DNA of 64,000 nt from Kluyvera intermedia (GCF_034424175.1 NZ_CP139986.1:1674001-1738000); one strand, 5' to 3'. Shown: positions 53,286 to 61,876, counted from the stretch's first letter. The notes: generated by a model from the sequence alone, not told the origin. Translations and numbers: made by a program.

Positions 53286-54176
53286 ATGTTCAGGCTGGAA
53301 GATTTATCGCTGTTCGTTCGCGCCGCTGCGTTCAGTAGTTTTAGCGATGCCGCGCGCGAAGCTGGCATTCCCCCGGCGCAGGTCAGCTCGGCGATTAAAC
53401 GCCTGGAGACCGCGCTGAACATTCGCCTGTTTGCTCGCTCGACTCGCAGTCTGCGGTTAACGGTAGAAGGGGAGACCTGGCTGCCGTTTGCCGAGCAAAT
53501 GCTGGACACGCTGCAAAGCGGATTACAAAAAATTCATACGTCGGACGATGAAGTGGGTGGCACACTGCAAATTGCCGTGCCGTCAGATTTGGGTCGTAAC
53601 CTGCTGCTTAACGTGTTTCGCGAATTCCGTGAGCGTCACCCGGCGTTGAGGCTGCGGATAGTGTTCTCCGATCATCGCACCGATGTGTTTAAAGACCCGG
53701 TGGATGTCGCTTTTCGCTACGGTGACAATGATGATGCGTCGTTTATCTCACTTCCCGTGGCCCCAGAAAACCGCCGCGTGCTGGTGGCCTCTCCGGGATG
53801 GATAGCCCGTCATGGCGAACCGAAAACGCTGGCTGACCTCGAAAAATGTAATGCGTTAACTTATGTCCTTCGCGGCAGAGTGTTTGACCGCTGGTCATTG
53901 AGCCGGGACGGCGTGGAGCACACTGTCCAGGTTTCCGGCAGCATTACCAGCGATGACGCTGAAGTGATCCGTCGGCTGGCGATTGCCGGAGAGGGGATTG
54001 CCTTTAAATCCGCGCTGGATGTTCGTGATGACGTGCGGGAAGGGCGCTTGCAGGTGCTGTTACCTCAGTATCAAGGTGACACGGTACCGCTGAATATGAT
54101 TTGCCCGCATCGTAAGCAGCTCTCTGCGGCGGTGCGGCTGTTGTATGACGAGGTAAAGGCACGTTGTGTTAGCTGA
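53286..54176 (+). CDS. LysR-family transcriptional regulator
   Basis: This 296-residue protein has a helix-turn-helix (1-60; LFVRAAAFSSFSDAAREAGI, then QVSSAIKRLE) and a substrate-binding domain (about 90-290, GTLQIAVPSDLGRNLLLNVF). The segment NALTYVLRGRVFDRWSLSRD and the overall pattern are typical of the DmlR/YafC/AaeR branch. The target is unknown. The divergent neighbour rcnB is not a known LysR target, so its regulon may be elsewhere. A REP follows the gene. Confidence 0.85.
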   Translation: MFRLEDLSLFVRAAAFSSFSDAAREAGIPPAQVSSAIKRLETALNIRLFARSTRSLRLTVEGETWLPFAEQMLDTLQSGLQKIHTSDDEVGGTLQIAVPSDLGRNLLLNVFREFRERHPALRLRIVFSDHRTDVFKDPVDVAFRYGDNDDASFISLPVAPENRRVLVASPGWIARHGEPKTLADLEKCNALTYVLRGRVFDRWSLSRDGVEHTVQVSGSITSDDAEVIRRLAIAGEGIAFKSALDVRDDVREGRLQVLLPQYQGDTVPLNMICPHRKQLSAAVRLLYDEVKARCVS

Positions 54177-54199
54177 TTTTACCGTTCACCATCACCTCG

Positions 54200-54234
54200 T
54201 AGGCCGGATAAGGCGAAAGCCGCCATCCGGCAAT
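54200..54234. repeat. REP element between the LysR gene and speG
   Basis: taggccggataaggcgaaag followed by ccgccatccggcaat is an E. coli-type REP hairpin between convergent genes. Confidence 0.8.
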
Positions 54235-54269
54235 TTTCACCAGCGTGCCTGATGACGCGACGCTTATCT

Positions 54270-54827
54270 TTACTGCGCTGTCGGCTTCAATAAACCGCCT
54301 GTCGTTTTGTTATGTTCTAAATACTGGTTCTGGAAAATACACATTCTTATCGTGTTACGGTACTCACCGTTCACAAAAAACTCATGTATTAACTCACCTT
54401 CCTGAATGAAGCCAAGCTTACGATAAATATGAACGGCTTTGGCGTTCTCTTTATCCACTATAAGGTATAACTTATACAGGTTCAGTACGGTAAACCCGTA
54501 ATCCATTGCCAGTTTAGCCGCACGCGTTGCCAGCCCTTTACCCTGAAACTCCGGGGAGATGATAATCTGAAACTCGGCGCGTCGGTGAATATGATTTATT
54601 TCAACAAGCTCTACCAGGCCCGCATTGTTGCCATTGAAAGAGATAACAAACCGGCGTTCGCTCTGATCATGAATGTGCTTATCATAAAGATCGCTCAGCT
54701 CAACAAAGGCTTCGTATGGCTCTTCAAACCAATAGCGCATCACGCTGGCGTTATTATCGAGTTGATGAACAAAGCGCAAATCTTCTCGCTCAAGAGGTCT
54801 TAGTTTTACTTCTGATTTTTCTGACAT
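54270..54827 (-). CDS. speG: Spermidine N1-acetyltransferase
   Basis: From ATG 54827 the protein has 185 residues, one fewer than E. coli SpeG; a GTG at 54839 is an alternative start. The GNAT fold begins VKLRPLEREDLRFVHQLDNN and has the acetyl-CoA-binding QGKGLATRAAKLA (Q/RxxGxA motif). It acetylates spermidine and spermine to prevent polyamine toxicity and works as a dodecamer. The sequence is close to E. coli, but the locus is different: E. coli speG is not next to mrp or rcnB, so it has been relocated. Confidence 0.93.
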   Translation of the reverse strand: MSEKSEVKLRPLEREDLRFVHQLDNNASVMRYWFEEPYEAFVELSDLYDKHIHDQSERRFVISFNGNNAGLVELVEINHIHRRAEFQIIISPEFQGKGLATRAAKLAMDYGFTVLNLYKLYLIVDKENAKAVHIYRKLGFIQEGELIHEFFVNGEYRNTIRMCIFQNQYLEHNKTTGGLLKPTAQ

Positions 54828-54938
54828 ATTATTTCTCACGACTTATCATAGGCTGGAAATATATTAGCTTACTATAATGACGTCATCATGATTTTAAAAT
54901 AATTACAATCTGTGTCTAATGTCCAGCTGTATATTTAT

Positions 54939-54959
54939 GCAGCCCGCCAGATGGGCTGC
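54939..54959 (-). terminator. Stem-loop after the permease gene
   Basis: On the minus strand GCAGCCC and GGGCTGC pair around a 7-base loop, 15 bases past the permease stop. An AT-rich stretch follows. It likely ends the adenine deaminase-permease transcript. Confidence 0.65.
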
Positions 54960-54973
54960 GTAAATATGATGAC

Positions 54974-56317
54974 TTAGTGTCTCACCAGCGTGGCAAAGTA
55001 ATAGACCAGCGGCACGGCCAGGATCCACAGCCCCAGCGGGATCTCGCGCCATTTCCCCGCGATGGTTTTGATCACCACATAAAACAGCAGCCCACCGGCG
55101 ATCCCGGTGCCAAAACTGTTGGCGATAAGGGTGATCATCACCATCATCAATACCGGCAGCCCGTCGGTGAAGTTTGCAAGGTCAACCTTGCGCAGCCCAC
55201 TGAACATATTCAGGCCAATCAGGATCAACGCGGGCGCGGTGGCTTCTTTCGGGATCATCAGCGCCACCGGGGTGAACAGCAACATCAGCAGGAACATTAC
55301 CGCTGCCGCCAGCGCCGTCAGGCCGGTTTTACCACCGGCTTCAGCGGCTGCCGACGATTCAATCAGCGCGGTCGCCGCCGGAATACCTAACCACGGCCCG
55401 GCGGCCGCCGCAATCGAGTCGACCATAAACGGGCGATTGATATGAGGCATGTTGCCTTCTTCATCCAGCAGTCCGGCCTCACCACCGACCGCCAGCGTGG
55501 TGCCCATGGTGGAGAAAAACTCAGAGGCAAAAAAGACAAACAGGAACGGCAGAAAGGCGATGTTGAGCGCGCCAAGCATATCAATCTGCCCCAGCACCGG
55601 CGTCAGCGAGTGCGGCACGTCGATAAAATGGCTTGGCAAACGGGTCACGCCCGCCGGAATGCCGACCAGCGTGGCGAATAAAATTGCCCACAAAATCGCC
55701 CCCGGAATACGACGAGCCTGAAGGGCGATGGCGAGGAACAGCCCGCATAGCGCGACCAACGCACCTGGAGTGAGAAAATCGCCCAGCATCAGCGAGTTGG
55801 TTTTGGCGTTCGCCAGCACCAGACCGGCATTACGAAAACCGAGTACTGCGACAAACAAGCCGATGGATGCGGTCAGCCCAAGCTTTATCGACTGGGGCAC
55901 TGAACGGGTGACGACTTCACGCAGGCCAAATTTGGTCAGCAGGAAAAAGAGGATCCCCGACCAGCAGGCAATCCCCAGGCCAATCGGCCAGCCGATGTGT
56001 TCGCTGCCCGCCAGCGTCACGCCGACCAGCACCGAACCGCCGATGCCTGGGCCGACAATAAACGGCAGGTTGGCGTAAAATGCCATCAGCAGCGTCCCGC
56101 CGACAAACACCAGAATGGTGCCGGTGGTTGCCGCACCTTTATCCATTCCGCCCACGGCCAACAGGCCCGGAATGACCACTAAAAGATAGGCGGCAGCAAG
56201 AAAGCCGGTGACGCCCGCCAGACACTCGGTGCGTAGCGAGCTGCCGCGAGAATAGAGCGCAAAGCGGCGTTCCAGCCAGTTCCCGGAAGTTGAAGATTGA
56301 AGGGTATTATCGGCCAT
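54974..56317 (-). CDS. NCS2/AzgA-like purine permease
   Basis: This 447-residue transporter has about 12 to 14 membrane helices. The N-terminal arrangement RTECLAGVTGFLAAAYLLVV resembles AzgA-type purine permeases (AdeP/AdeQ in E. coli). The substrate-region motif, usually APgMGlNAff, reads GPGIGGSVLVGVT here. The second, usually FDTxGT, reads FFSTMGTTLAVGGEAGLLDE. It is therefore a diverged AzgA-type carrier. It follows the adenine deaminase gene by 18 bases, so adenine or a related base is the likely substrate. Confidence 0.8.
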   Translation of the reverse strand: MADNTLQSSTSGNWLERRFALYSRGSSLRTECLAGVTGFLAAAYLLVVIPGLLAVGGMDKGAATTGTILVFVGGTLLMAFYANLPFIVGPGIGGSVLVGVTLAGSEHIGWPIGLGIACWSGILFFLLTKFGLREVVTRSVPQSIKLGLTASIGLFVAVLGFRNAGLVLANAKTNSLMLGDFLTPGALVALCGLFLAIALQARRIPGAILWAILFATLVGIPAGVTRLPSHFIDVPHSLTPVLGQIDMLGALNIAFLPFLFVFFASEFFSTMGTTLAVGGEAGLLDEEGNMPHINRPFMVDSIAAAAGPWLGIPAATALIESSAAAEAGGKTGLTALAAAVMFLLMLLFTPVALMIPKEATAPALILIGLNMFSGLRKVDLANFTDGLPVLMMVMITLIANSFGTGIAGGLLFYVVIKTIAGKWREIPLGLWILAVPLVYYFATLVRH

Positions 56318-56335
56318 TGTGTGGCGCTCCCATGA

Positions 56336-58117
56336 TTATTGTTGTGCTGTGTGTTGTGACGAAATGACCGGGTCGACAATCTGTCGCGTGGTGCCGTCGG
56401 TCAGCCCTAAATCGGTTAAATGCGGCCCGGCGTTACAGGCAAGGCAGGTGCCTTCAATCGCTTTGAATACCCGGTATGGTGGCTCCCAGTCGGCGATTTC
56501 GGCGCTAAGATCGCGCAGGTTACGAAATGCGGCGGCAAGCTCTGCTGCGGGCTGGTCGGAGAGCATCCCGGCGATCGGCATCGCCACATGGGCGAGGATC
56601 TTGCCGTGTTGCGCCAGCGCCATGCCGCCGCCAGAGGCGATCAACTGATTGGCAGCCTGCGCCATATCATCGGCGTTGCGCCCCAGTACTACCAGGTTGT
56701 GCGAGTCGTGCGAGTAGCTGGTGGCAATTGCGCCACGCAGCTCACCCCAGCCTTCCAGCAGCGCAATCTGCGGTTTGGCCCCATGACGACCGTGGCGATG
56801 TTTCACCCAGATCAAGCTGAAACCGTCAGGAATTTGTACCTTGCCATGACGGATCTGCACGTCTACTTCACCCCATTGGGTAAAGCGAGCGCCGTGAATA
56901 TGGCGCAGACGGGCGACGCCATGATGAATGTCGCCCACCCGCAGGGCGAAATCATCCGCACTGAGTGGTTCCAGGCGCAGGGTGTCTCGCGGTGGCGTCA
57001 CGCCGTTGGCTGCAGCAATCGGTTCGAGCAACTTGCCGTCGCGGGCAATTTGTTTGCCAGCGACATACACGGCGCGTGCCTGAAGTTTGTCCAGCGAATC
57101 AAAAACCACAAGATCAGCGCGACGTCCGGCGGCAATCAGCCCCAGATCGTGACGTTGAAGACGAATAGCCGCGTTTAGCGTGGCGAAGCGCAGCACATCG
57201 GTGGCTGGCAGACCATGCTCAATCAGCAGGTTGAGCAGGGCGATAATGCCGCCTTTTTCCAGCAGCATGTCTGGCGGTACGTCATCGGTGCAGACGGTAA
57301 TTTGTGAGGAGAGGTGCGGCAACGTTTTCAGCGCCTTGACGATATCCGGCAACAGGTAAGGATGCGAGCCGCGAATTTCTAGGGTCAGCCCGGCACGCAG
57401 TTTTTCCAGCGCATCATCGGCGGAGGTCAATTCGTGATCGGAGGTCACGCCAGCGGCGAGATAGGCTTGCAGGTCGGCGCCGCTCAGACCACGGGCGTGG
57501 CCTTCAATCAACTTGCCGCTGTTTAGCCCGGCCTGCACGATTTCCTGCATCCGGCAGCTACCGTGTAGCACACCGTGCATATCCATTACTTCTGCCACGC
57601 CGCGAACTTCCGGCCAGCCGAGCATGGTCTCCATTTCGGCACCGGCAAAATCTGCGCCGGACATCTCCAGTCCCGGCGTCGACGGCACGCTGGAAGGCGC
57701 GGCAACCATCACCTGCAGCGGTAGATGGCGGCTGGCTTCAATGGCGTAGCGCACGCCTGCCACACCCAGCACGTTAGCCAGTTCATGTGGATCCCAGAAT
57801 ACGGCGGTGGTGCCCTGCGCCAGCACGATTTCTGCGTAGCGCTCAGGCGGCAGGTGTGAGCTTTCTAGGTGAACGTGGGTATCCATGAGTCCTGGCGTGA
57901 GAAAAACGCCCGGCAGAGAATGGTGCTCGAGCGCATCATGGCGGCTACCGCGCGGGTGCACGCTGGCGATCATATCGCCCACGATACCCACGTCGGCATC
58001 ACGGATTTCACCGGTTGCCATATCAACGATACGGGCGTCGGTCAGCAGTAGATCGAACGGGACTTCACCGCGCGCAGCCTGGACGGCACGACGGCGGGTT
58101 TCAGCATTGCTGGACAT
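56336..58117 (-). CDS. ade: Adenine deaminase
   Basis: This 593-residue amidohydrolase carries the metal motif DTHVHLESSH (about residues 79-88) and WDPHELANVLG, with further ligands expected in DGHA-like IEGHARGLSG and the catalytic TDDVPPDML. The C-terminal adenine-deaminase-specific domain contains ATSYSHDSHNLVVLGRNADD. It converts adenine to hypoxanthine and ammonia using an Fe/Mn centre. It is clearly diverged from E. coli Ade (YicP) and closer to the type found paired with a permease and LysR regulator. It leads the operon with the NCS2-like permease, divergent from the LysR gene. Confidence 0.88.
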   Translation of the reverse strand: MSSNAETRRRAVQAARGEVPFDLLLTDARIVDMATGEIRDADVGIVGDMIASVHPRGSRHDALEHHSLPGVFLTPGLMDTHVHLESSHLPPERYAEIVLAQGTTAVFWDPHELANVLGVAGVRYAIEASRHLPLQVMVAAPSSVPSTPGLEMSGADFAGAEMETMLGWPEVRGVAEVMDMHGVLHGSCRMQEIVQAGLNSGKLIEGHARGLSGADLQAYLAAGVTSDHELTSADDALEKLRAGLTLEIRGSHPYLLPDIVKALKTLPHLSSQITVCTDDVPPDMLLEKGGIIALLNLLIEHGLPATDVLRFATLNAAIRLQRHDLGLIAAGRRADLVVFDSLDKLQARAVYVAGKQIARDGKLLEPIAAANGVTPPRDTLRLEPLSADDFALRVGDIHHGVARLRHIHGARFTQWGEVDVQIRHGKVQIPDGFSLIWVKHRHGRHGAKPQIALLEGWGELRGAIATSYSHDSHNLVVLGRNADDMAQAANQLIASGGGMALAQHGKILAHVAMPIAGMLSDQPAAELAAAFRNLRDLSAEIADWEPPYRVFKAIEGTCLACNAGPHLTDLGLTDGTTRQIVDPVISSQHTAQQ

Positions 58118-58187
58118 AACAACTCCGGCACAGGGATAATGTGCGCTACTTTAGGGGCAGAGCAAACGGTTGCCCAGATGAAAAAAC

Positions 58188-58201
58188 TTATCACCTGATA
58201 A
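58188..58201. promoter_or_regulatory. Candidate LysR operator between ade and its regulator
   Basis: TTATCACCTGATAA has perfect TTATCA/TGATAA arms with a T-N11-A core and lies in the 113-base shared promoter region. This is the expected position for autoregulation and activation of ade by the divergent LysR protein. Confidence 0.5.
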
Positions 58202-58230
58202 CTTCGGCTTATTCTGGGTGAAAGGCACGA

Positions 58231-59169
58231 GTGAAGCCCATCATGACTGAACCCTGGCAGCGACTGCCTGCGCTCTCGCTTAAACAATTGCAGTATTTTG
58301 TCACGCTAGCGCAGCTGCGTCACTTTACCGACACCGCCAATCGGCTGGCGATTAGCCAACCGGCGCTGAGCAGTGCGCTGCGACAAATTGAAACGGTGAT
58401 CGGCGGCAAGCTGGTTAACCGTACCGCCTCGTCGGTGACGCTAACCGAACTGGGGGCGGCGATTTTGCCTCATGCCCAGCGGGTACTGAGCGTGGCGCAA
58501 ATGGCCTTTTGCGATATCCAGCAAATTGCGCAGGCGGGCGGCGACGGCACGGTGCGTATTGGGCTGGTGCCATCGGTCAGTTCGCTGCTGTTTCCGCTGC
58601 TACCCAATGCGCTGGCCCAGGCGTTTCCGCGTCTGCGCGTCGAGTTTCATGATCGTACTAACGATGCGCTGGCGCGCGATTTGCAATGCGGACAGATTGA
58701 TTTTGGCGTGGGGGCTATCGACAGTTCGCTACCGGAAGATCTCCAGCTTTTTCCATTGCGCGAAGACCCGCTGGTGGCGGTGCTGCATGTTGACGATCCG
58801 TTAGCCGGACAGCCGCATTTGCCGTGGAAACTGCTGGCGGGAAGGGATATTGCGGTATTCTCGAAAGGGAATATTCAGCGTCTGGTCAGCGCGCTGGTGG
58901 AAAGCCAGCGGTTGACGCTCAATGCACGCTATCAGGTGGATTATGTTGAAACGCTTTATGGCCTGGTGCGTTCGCGATTAGCTGTGGGGCTCTTGCCACA
59001 GCTTTATACTACGCATTTGCAGGACTCGGTTTTACGTGTAGCGCAACTGCAACAGCCCGCGCTTACCCGTACCGTGGCGCTGATGCGCGGTGCGCAGGCG
59101 CTGCCGCCGATGATTGAAGCGTGTTTTACGCTGCTGCTTAAGCGGTTGCGTGAGGGGGATGTGCTCTGA
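58231..59169 (+). CDS. LysR-family regulator, probable controller of adenine deaminase operon
   Basis: This 312-residue protein has a helix-turn-helix (about 15-75; LSLKQLQYFVTLAQLRHFTD and SQPALSSALRQIE) and an effector domain (about 105-305; GTVRIGLVPSVSSLLFPLLP). GTG 58231 has AAAGG five bases before it; ATG 58243 is the alternative. It lies head-to-head with ade, and a palindrome with a T-N11-A core lies between them. The effector is probably a purine, by inference. A strong stem-loop (59174-59198) follows. Confidence 0.85.
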   Translation: MKPIMTEPWQRLPALSLKQLQYFVTLAQLRHFTDTANRLAISQPALSSALRQIETVIGGKLVNRTASSVTLTELGAAILPHAQRVLSVAQMAFCDIQQIAQAGGDGTVRIGLVPSVSSLLFPLLPNALAQAFPRLRVEFHDRTNDALARDLQCGQIDFGVGAIDSSLPEDLQLFPLREDPLVAVLHVDDPLAGQPHLPWKLLAGRDIAVFSKGNIQRLVSALVESQRLTLNARYQVDYVETLYGLVRSRLAVGLLPQLYTTHLQDSVLRVAQLQQPALTRTVALMRGAQALPPMIEACFTLLLKRLREGDVL

Positions 59170-59173
59170 GCAT

Positions 59174-59198
59174 TCCCGACGCTGTCCTGGCGTCGGGA
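59174..59198 (+). terminator. Strong stem-loop after the LysR gene
   Basis: TCCCGACGC and GCGTCGGGA pair perfectly around a 7-base loop directly after the LysR stop. No T-run follows. A separate 14-bp palindrome CACCTTATAAGGTG lies at 59203-59216. Confidence 0.6.
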
Positions 59199-59212
59199 TA
59201 GGCACCTTATAA

Positions 59213-59496
59213 GGTGATGCGACCTTTCCTCTCTTAGCGAAACCCAAATGTGCTGGCGTTATCATATTTCATCTTTTTACCCTGCTTTGCGGGGTCAGCG
59301 CCGAGCGAGTGCGGCGGGGAAACTGGCTGCAGGGCAATCGTTTTGACGACTGTGCCCCAGCGTTAAAAAATATTGCCCGGGATATTTCTCCGCATCTGCA
59401 TCACGCAGAATTCTTGATGACGATGTCATCGACGCTTTAAGTCAGTGCGCCAGTTATGCGGAGTTTATGACATTATCGCAGCGCTATTTTTTATAG
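59213..59496 (+). pseudogene. Possible decayed small gene with frameshift
   Basis: From 59213 a frame without an ATG runs to TAA 59440 and includes LLCGVSAERVRRGNWLQGNR and ALKNIARDISPHLHHAEF. A shift of frame near 59415 opens DDDVIDALSQCASYAEFMTL, ending at TAG 59496. Together they read like one protein of about 85 residues broken by a frameshift. I do not recognise the family, and no start codon or ribosome site is evident. It fills an otherwise empty 380-base gap. Confidence 0.3.
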
Positions 59497-59548
59497 CTCG
59501 CGGCGCTGTTTGTGGAAAAGGAGGCGTGAAGCCTCCTTTTCCACAAGG

Positions 59549-60019
59549 TTATTTCTGAGTGACGGTCAGCATGCCATGATCGCGACCGTGGGTTTTATTC
59601 CATGAAGCATCTTCAATACCCTCAGTATTCATGCTGACGGAAATGATGTAACCCGCACCGCGAATTTCATAGAAATTCGCATTGACGCGTTTCACCGTGG
59701 CTTTTTTACCGTTGATTGTGGCTTCAAAGAAACCGTTCGATAGCGTGGCCTTTAAGACGTTAGACGATAACGTTGCCTCACGCATCGGGTCAGAGATATG
59801 CGCTGCCTGAGCGTGTTGGGTGGCATTTGCGGCATTGGCATAGGCCGCCGCAAGTGATGCGTTATTTATACCCTGTTGCCGATTTTGCTCGGATAAATAG
59901 CATGTGTCTTTAGAGATGCCTTGTGCTTCGCATGCTGCCATGCGCTGCGCTGGGGAAGTGCAGCCAGCAAGAAACGTTACGCTAATTAGCGTTGCTAACA
60001 CCATCAGTTTTGCTTTCAT
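59549..60019 (-). CDS. Small lipoprotein with CEAxGxxxxxC motif
   Basis: From ATG 60019 the protein has 156 residues; a second ATG one codon earlier (60022) is closer to the AAGG site. The lipobox is LAGC (C20). After it comes AACEAQGISKDTCYLSEQNR, a motif shared with the lipoprotein at 63684. A low-complexity Ala/Asn/Gln segment (NNASLAAAYANAANATQHAQ) and a C-terminal beta-rich part (FFEATINGKKATVKRVNANF) follow. I do not recognise the family. It is probably outer-membrane anchored. It lies at one edge of the AT-rich envelope locus. Confidence 0.7.
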   Translation of the reverse strand: MKAKLMVLATLISVTFLAGCTSPAQRMAACEAQGISKDTCYLSEQNRQQGINNASLAAAYANAANATQHAQAAHISDPMREATLSSNVLKATLSNGFFEATINGKKATVKRVNANFYEIRGAGYIISVSMNTEGIEDASWNKTHGRDHGMLTVTQK

Positions 60020-60078
60020 CATTAACCTTATTTATTATTGAACTTATCTATAAACACGAACGATAAAATCTCATTATG

Positions 60079-60097
60079 GCTGTTGCAAAACAACAGC
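60079..60097 (-). terminator. Small stem-loop beside the 38-residue candidate gene
   Basis: GCTGTTG and CAACAGC form a perfect 7-bp stem around a 5-base loop, 28 bases downstream of the candidate gene read on the minus strand. It could be a weak terminator. Confidence 0.4.
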
Positions 60098-60124
60098 TCA
60101 ATTCCGCCACTGCGAATAATATTG

Positions 60125-60241
60125 TTATTCACAGTTGCTGGAGACTATGGATATAGTGTCGTTATAAATAATAACGCTAAAAATACCTGTCGCGACCAGC
60201 GCAATTGAGACGATGGCATAAGCAATAATGAGTTTTATCAT
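60125..60241 (-). CDS. Candidate 38-residue single-pass membrane protein
   Basis: The minus strand reads MIKLIIAYAIVSIALVATGI followed by FSVIIYNDTISIVSSNCE and a stop. It is one strong hydrophobic helix with a polar C-terminus ending near a cysteine. The gap of nearly 400 bases (60020-60416) contains no other frame of interest. The only purine-rich ribosome-site candidate (AAGG) is 17 bases upstream of the ATG, which weakens the call. Orientation agrees with the neighbouring genes on both sides. Function is unknown. Confidence 0.4.
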   Translation of the reverse strand: MIKLIIAYAIVSIALVATGIFSVIIYNDTISIVSSNCE

Positions 60242-60344
60242 CGGCGGTCTATTAGTTACCTTAACTTTTTAATGAAAAATTTCAGTTGAAATATCATCCT
60301 TGATTCTTTATTACTAATTTTAAATGTTTTAATAACATCCGCGA

Positions 60345-60364
60345 AATAGTCAATAATGACTATT
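60345..60364. terminator. AT-rich perfect hairpin after the YadA-like gene
   Basis: AATAGTCA and TGACTATT form a perfect 8-bp stem around ATAA, about 50 bases past the stop of the YadA-like gene. It may act as a weak terminator on the minus strand. Confidence 0.4.
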
Positions 60365-60416
60365 GGAATCGGTTATCGCAGATTGATGTCTTAACGTGTC
60401 ACCCAATCCCTGATTT

Positions 60417-61295
60417 CTACCATCCGATTGAGGCAGAGGCCGCCATAACTTCGTCACCGTTAGATGTGCCGGAAGCAGACATGGTCGCTGCAATATTCTC
60501 AGAGAACTTGTGGCGGTAGCCCATTGCATAACCTTGTGCATCTTTAAAGTTCGCAGCCCCTACCGCGACAGCATTATCGGTATCAACATAATGTAACCCC
60601 GCGATTGCCCCCACGCCTGCAATACCTGCGCGGTATTCTTTACGGTCTTCATTTTGCTGCCTTTCAACGGACGAGAAGCGAGCATTATTTTGACTCTCTA
60701 AGCGAGTAATGCGTGATTCGTGGTTAGCTAATTTACCGCTATTATCTTTAGCTTGTGTTTGAACGTTGGTGATGTCTGCATCCTGGCGATCTTGATCGGT
60801 TTTGAAAGTGGTATTTTCAACTTTTGATGAGAGTGCCTTTCTGTTTTCATTGATATTTTTTGTATTGCCGCCAATTAGTTGGGAATTAGCATCTGCTTTC
60901 TTGTCCGCGGTGTCGGCAAGAGCACCAGCTAGTTTCGCTTCTTTATCAACACCGCTAATGACCTGATTTTGGGTATCTTGATCTTGTTGCAATTTGATAA
61001 TGTCGGAACCATTTTGGGCAACGCCTAGCAAGGCTGTTGTCCCCTTTTTCTCCGCTTGTTGAATGGCGTCGTCACGTAATAAGTTACCCATTTGCAGATG
61101 GTAGATTTCAGAGCTTTGATCTGCCCTGGAAGTATCCAAATCGCGGATTTGTGCAAACGTCTGATTGAATACCGTTTCTACATCCCAGCCAGAGGAAAGT
61201 TGTACATCTTTAGCATCAATGGTTGCAGTATTACCGATGCTCATTGAACCAAAAAAGACAATGCCAAAAACCAAAGTTGTTTTTACAGATTTCAT
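60417..61295 (-). CDS. Short YadA-type trimeric autotransporter
   Basis: From ATG 61295 the protein has 292 residues; an in-frame ATG lies four codons earlier (61307). A signal peptide ends at about residue 23 (GNTA). A helical, heptad-like coiled-coil stalk (about 40-215), rich in Asp, Gln and Asn, follows (ADTADKKADANSQLIGGN, NHESRITRLESQNNARFSSV). The last 70 residues are a YadA-type anchor (YRAGIAGVGAIAGLHYVDTD, GYRHKFSENIAATMSASGTS, ending ASIGW). Trimers would form a 12-stranded outer-membrane pore with a surface stalk. It lacks the large head of YadA or Hia, so it is a minimal family member. No partner is adjacent. Confidence 0.82.
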   Translation of the reverse strand: MKSVKTTLVFGIVFFGSMSIGNTATIDAKDVQLSSGWDVETVFNQTFAQIRDLDTSRADQSSEIYHLQMGNLLRDDAIQQAEKKGTTALLGVAQNGSDIIKLQQDQDTQNQVISGVDKEAKLAGALADTADKKADANSQLIGGNTKNINENRKALSSKVENTTFKTDQDRQDADITNVQTQAKDNSGKLANHESRITRLESQNNARFSSVERQQNEDRKEYRAGIAGVGAIAGLHYVDTDNAVAVGAANFKDAQGYAMGYRHKFSENIAATMSASGTSNGDEVMAASASIGW

Positions 61296-61460
61296 TTTTA
61301 TTCTCAATAACAGTTAAATCGCAATGAAAGTGTGTTGAGTTATTAACAACTTTCACTGGAATTAAACTTAACCAGATATATTTTCTTACGCTGACATAAC
61401 TTCAGCCAGCATTGAATTCAATTTAATAATGGGAAAGATAACGGCGGTGAACTATCAAGG

Positions 61461-61579
61461 AATGTGATTCTATAAACCTTGATCAAAATCACATTTAGCA
61501 CGAATGGCTAAAGAGGTCTGACGTGAATAAATTGTGATTACTTTCAGTATTAACTGCATATTATGAATAAAGTGTGATT
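61461..61579. promoter_or_regulatory. Regulatory-looking region with repeated TGTGATT boxes
   Basis: The 580-base gap between the YadA-like gene and the cyclase gene holds four copies of TGTGATT: 61463, 61489-61495 (inverted), 61533 and 61573. The last two lie in a 16-base direct repeat TGAATAAANTGTGATT (61524-61539 and 61564-61579, period 40). TTGATCAAAATCAC (61479-61492) matches the FNR consensus at 9 of 10 positions. A bulged hairpin (GAAAGTGTGTT..AACAACTTTC, 61325-61355) lies nearer the YadA-like gene. No real gene is seen in the gap. Confidence 0.45.
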
Positions 61580-61876
61580 TTTTCTGGTGAGGTGCTGAGT
61601 TGTGTGTCATTAAATTTATTAATGAATTTGGTGTATTTCTGTGTCTTTTAAACGGTGGAGGGCATACTTTCTGTGTTGCCTGTCTATCGAACGTAAACCG
61701 GGGATGAGGTGACGCCTGTCGTCCCGTCAAGTGACTCTTTTTCATTGTATATTAGCCCGAACTCGTATTATCTTTAACCACAAGTGCGGAACGTCATGGT
61801 GTAGTGTCAACGGGCGACGAGTCTTTATCGTAAATGTAGTCGTCATCACTCTCATATTCAGGCCTTAAAATTCTCT

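Noticed and set aside
56420..57178. Long forward frame (252 codons) inside ade
   Set aside because: It is antisense to a well-supported adenine deaminase gene and resembles no protein.
61470..61745. Reverse 91-codon frame in the gap upstream of the cyclase
   Set aside because: It lacks a ribosome site, its sequence is low in hydrophobic periodicity, and it overlaps the repeated TGTGATT boxes that look regulatory.
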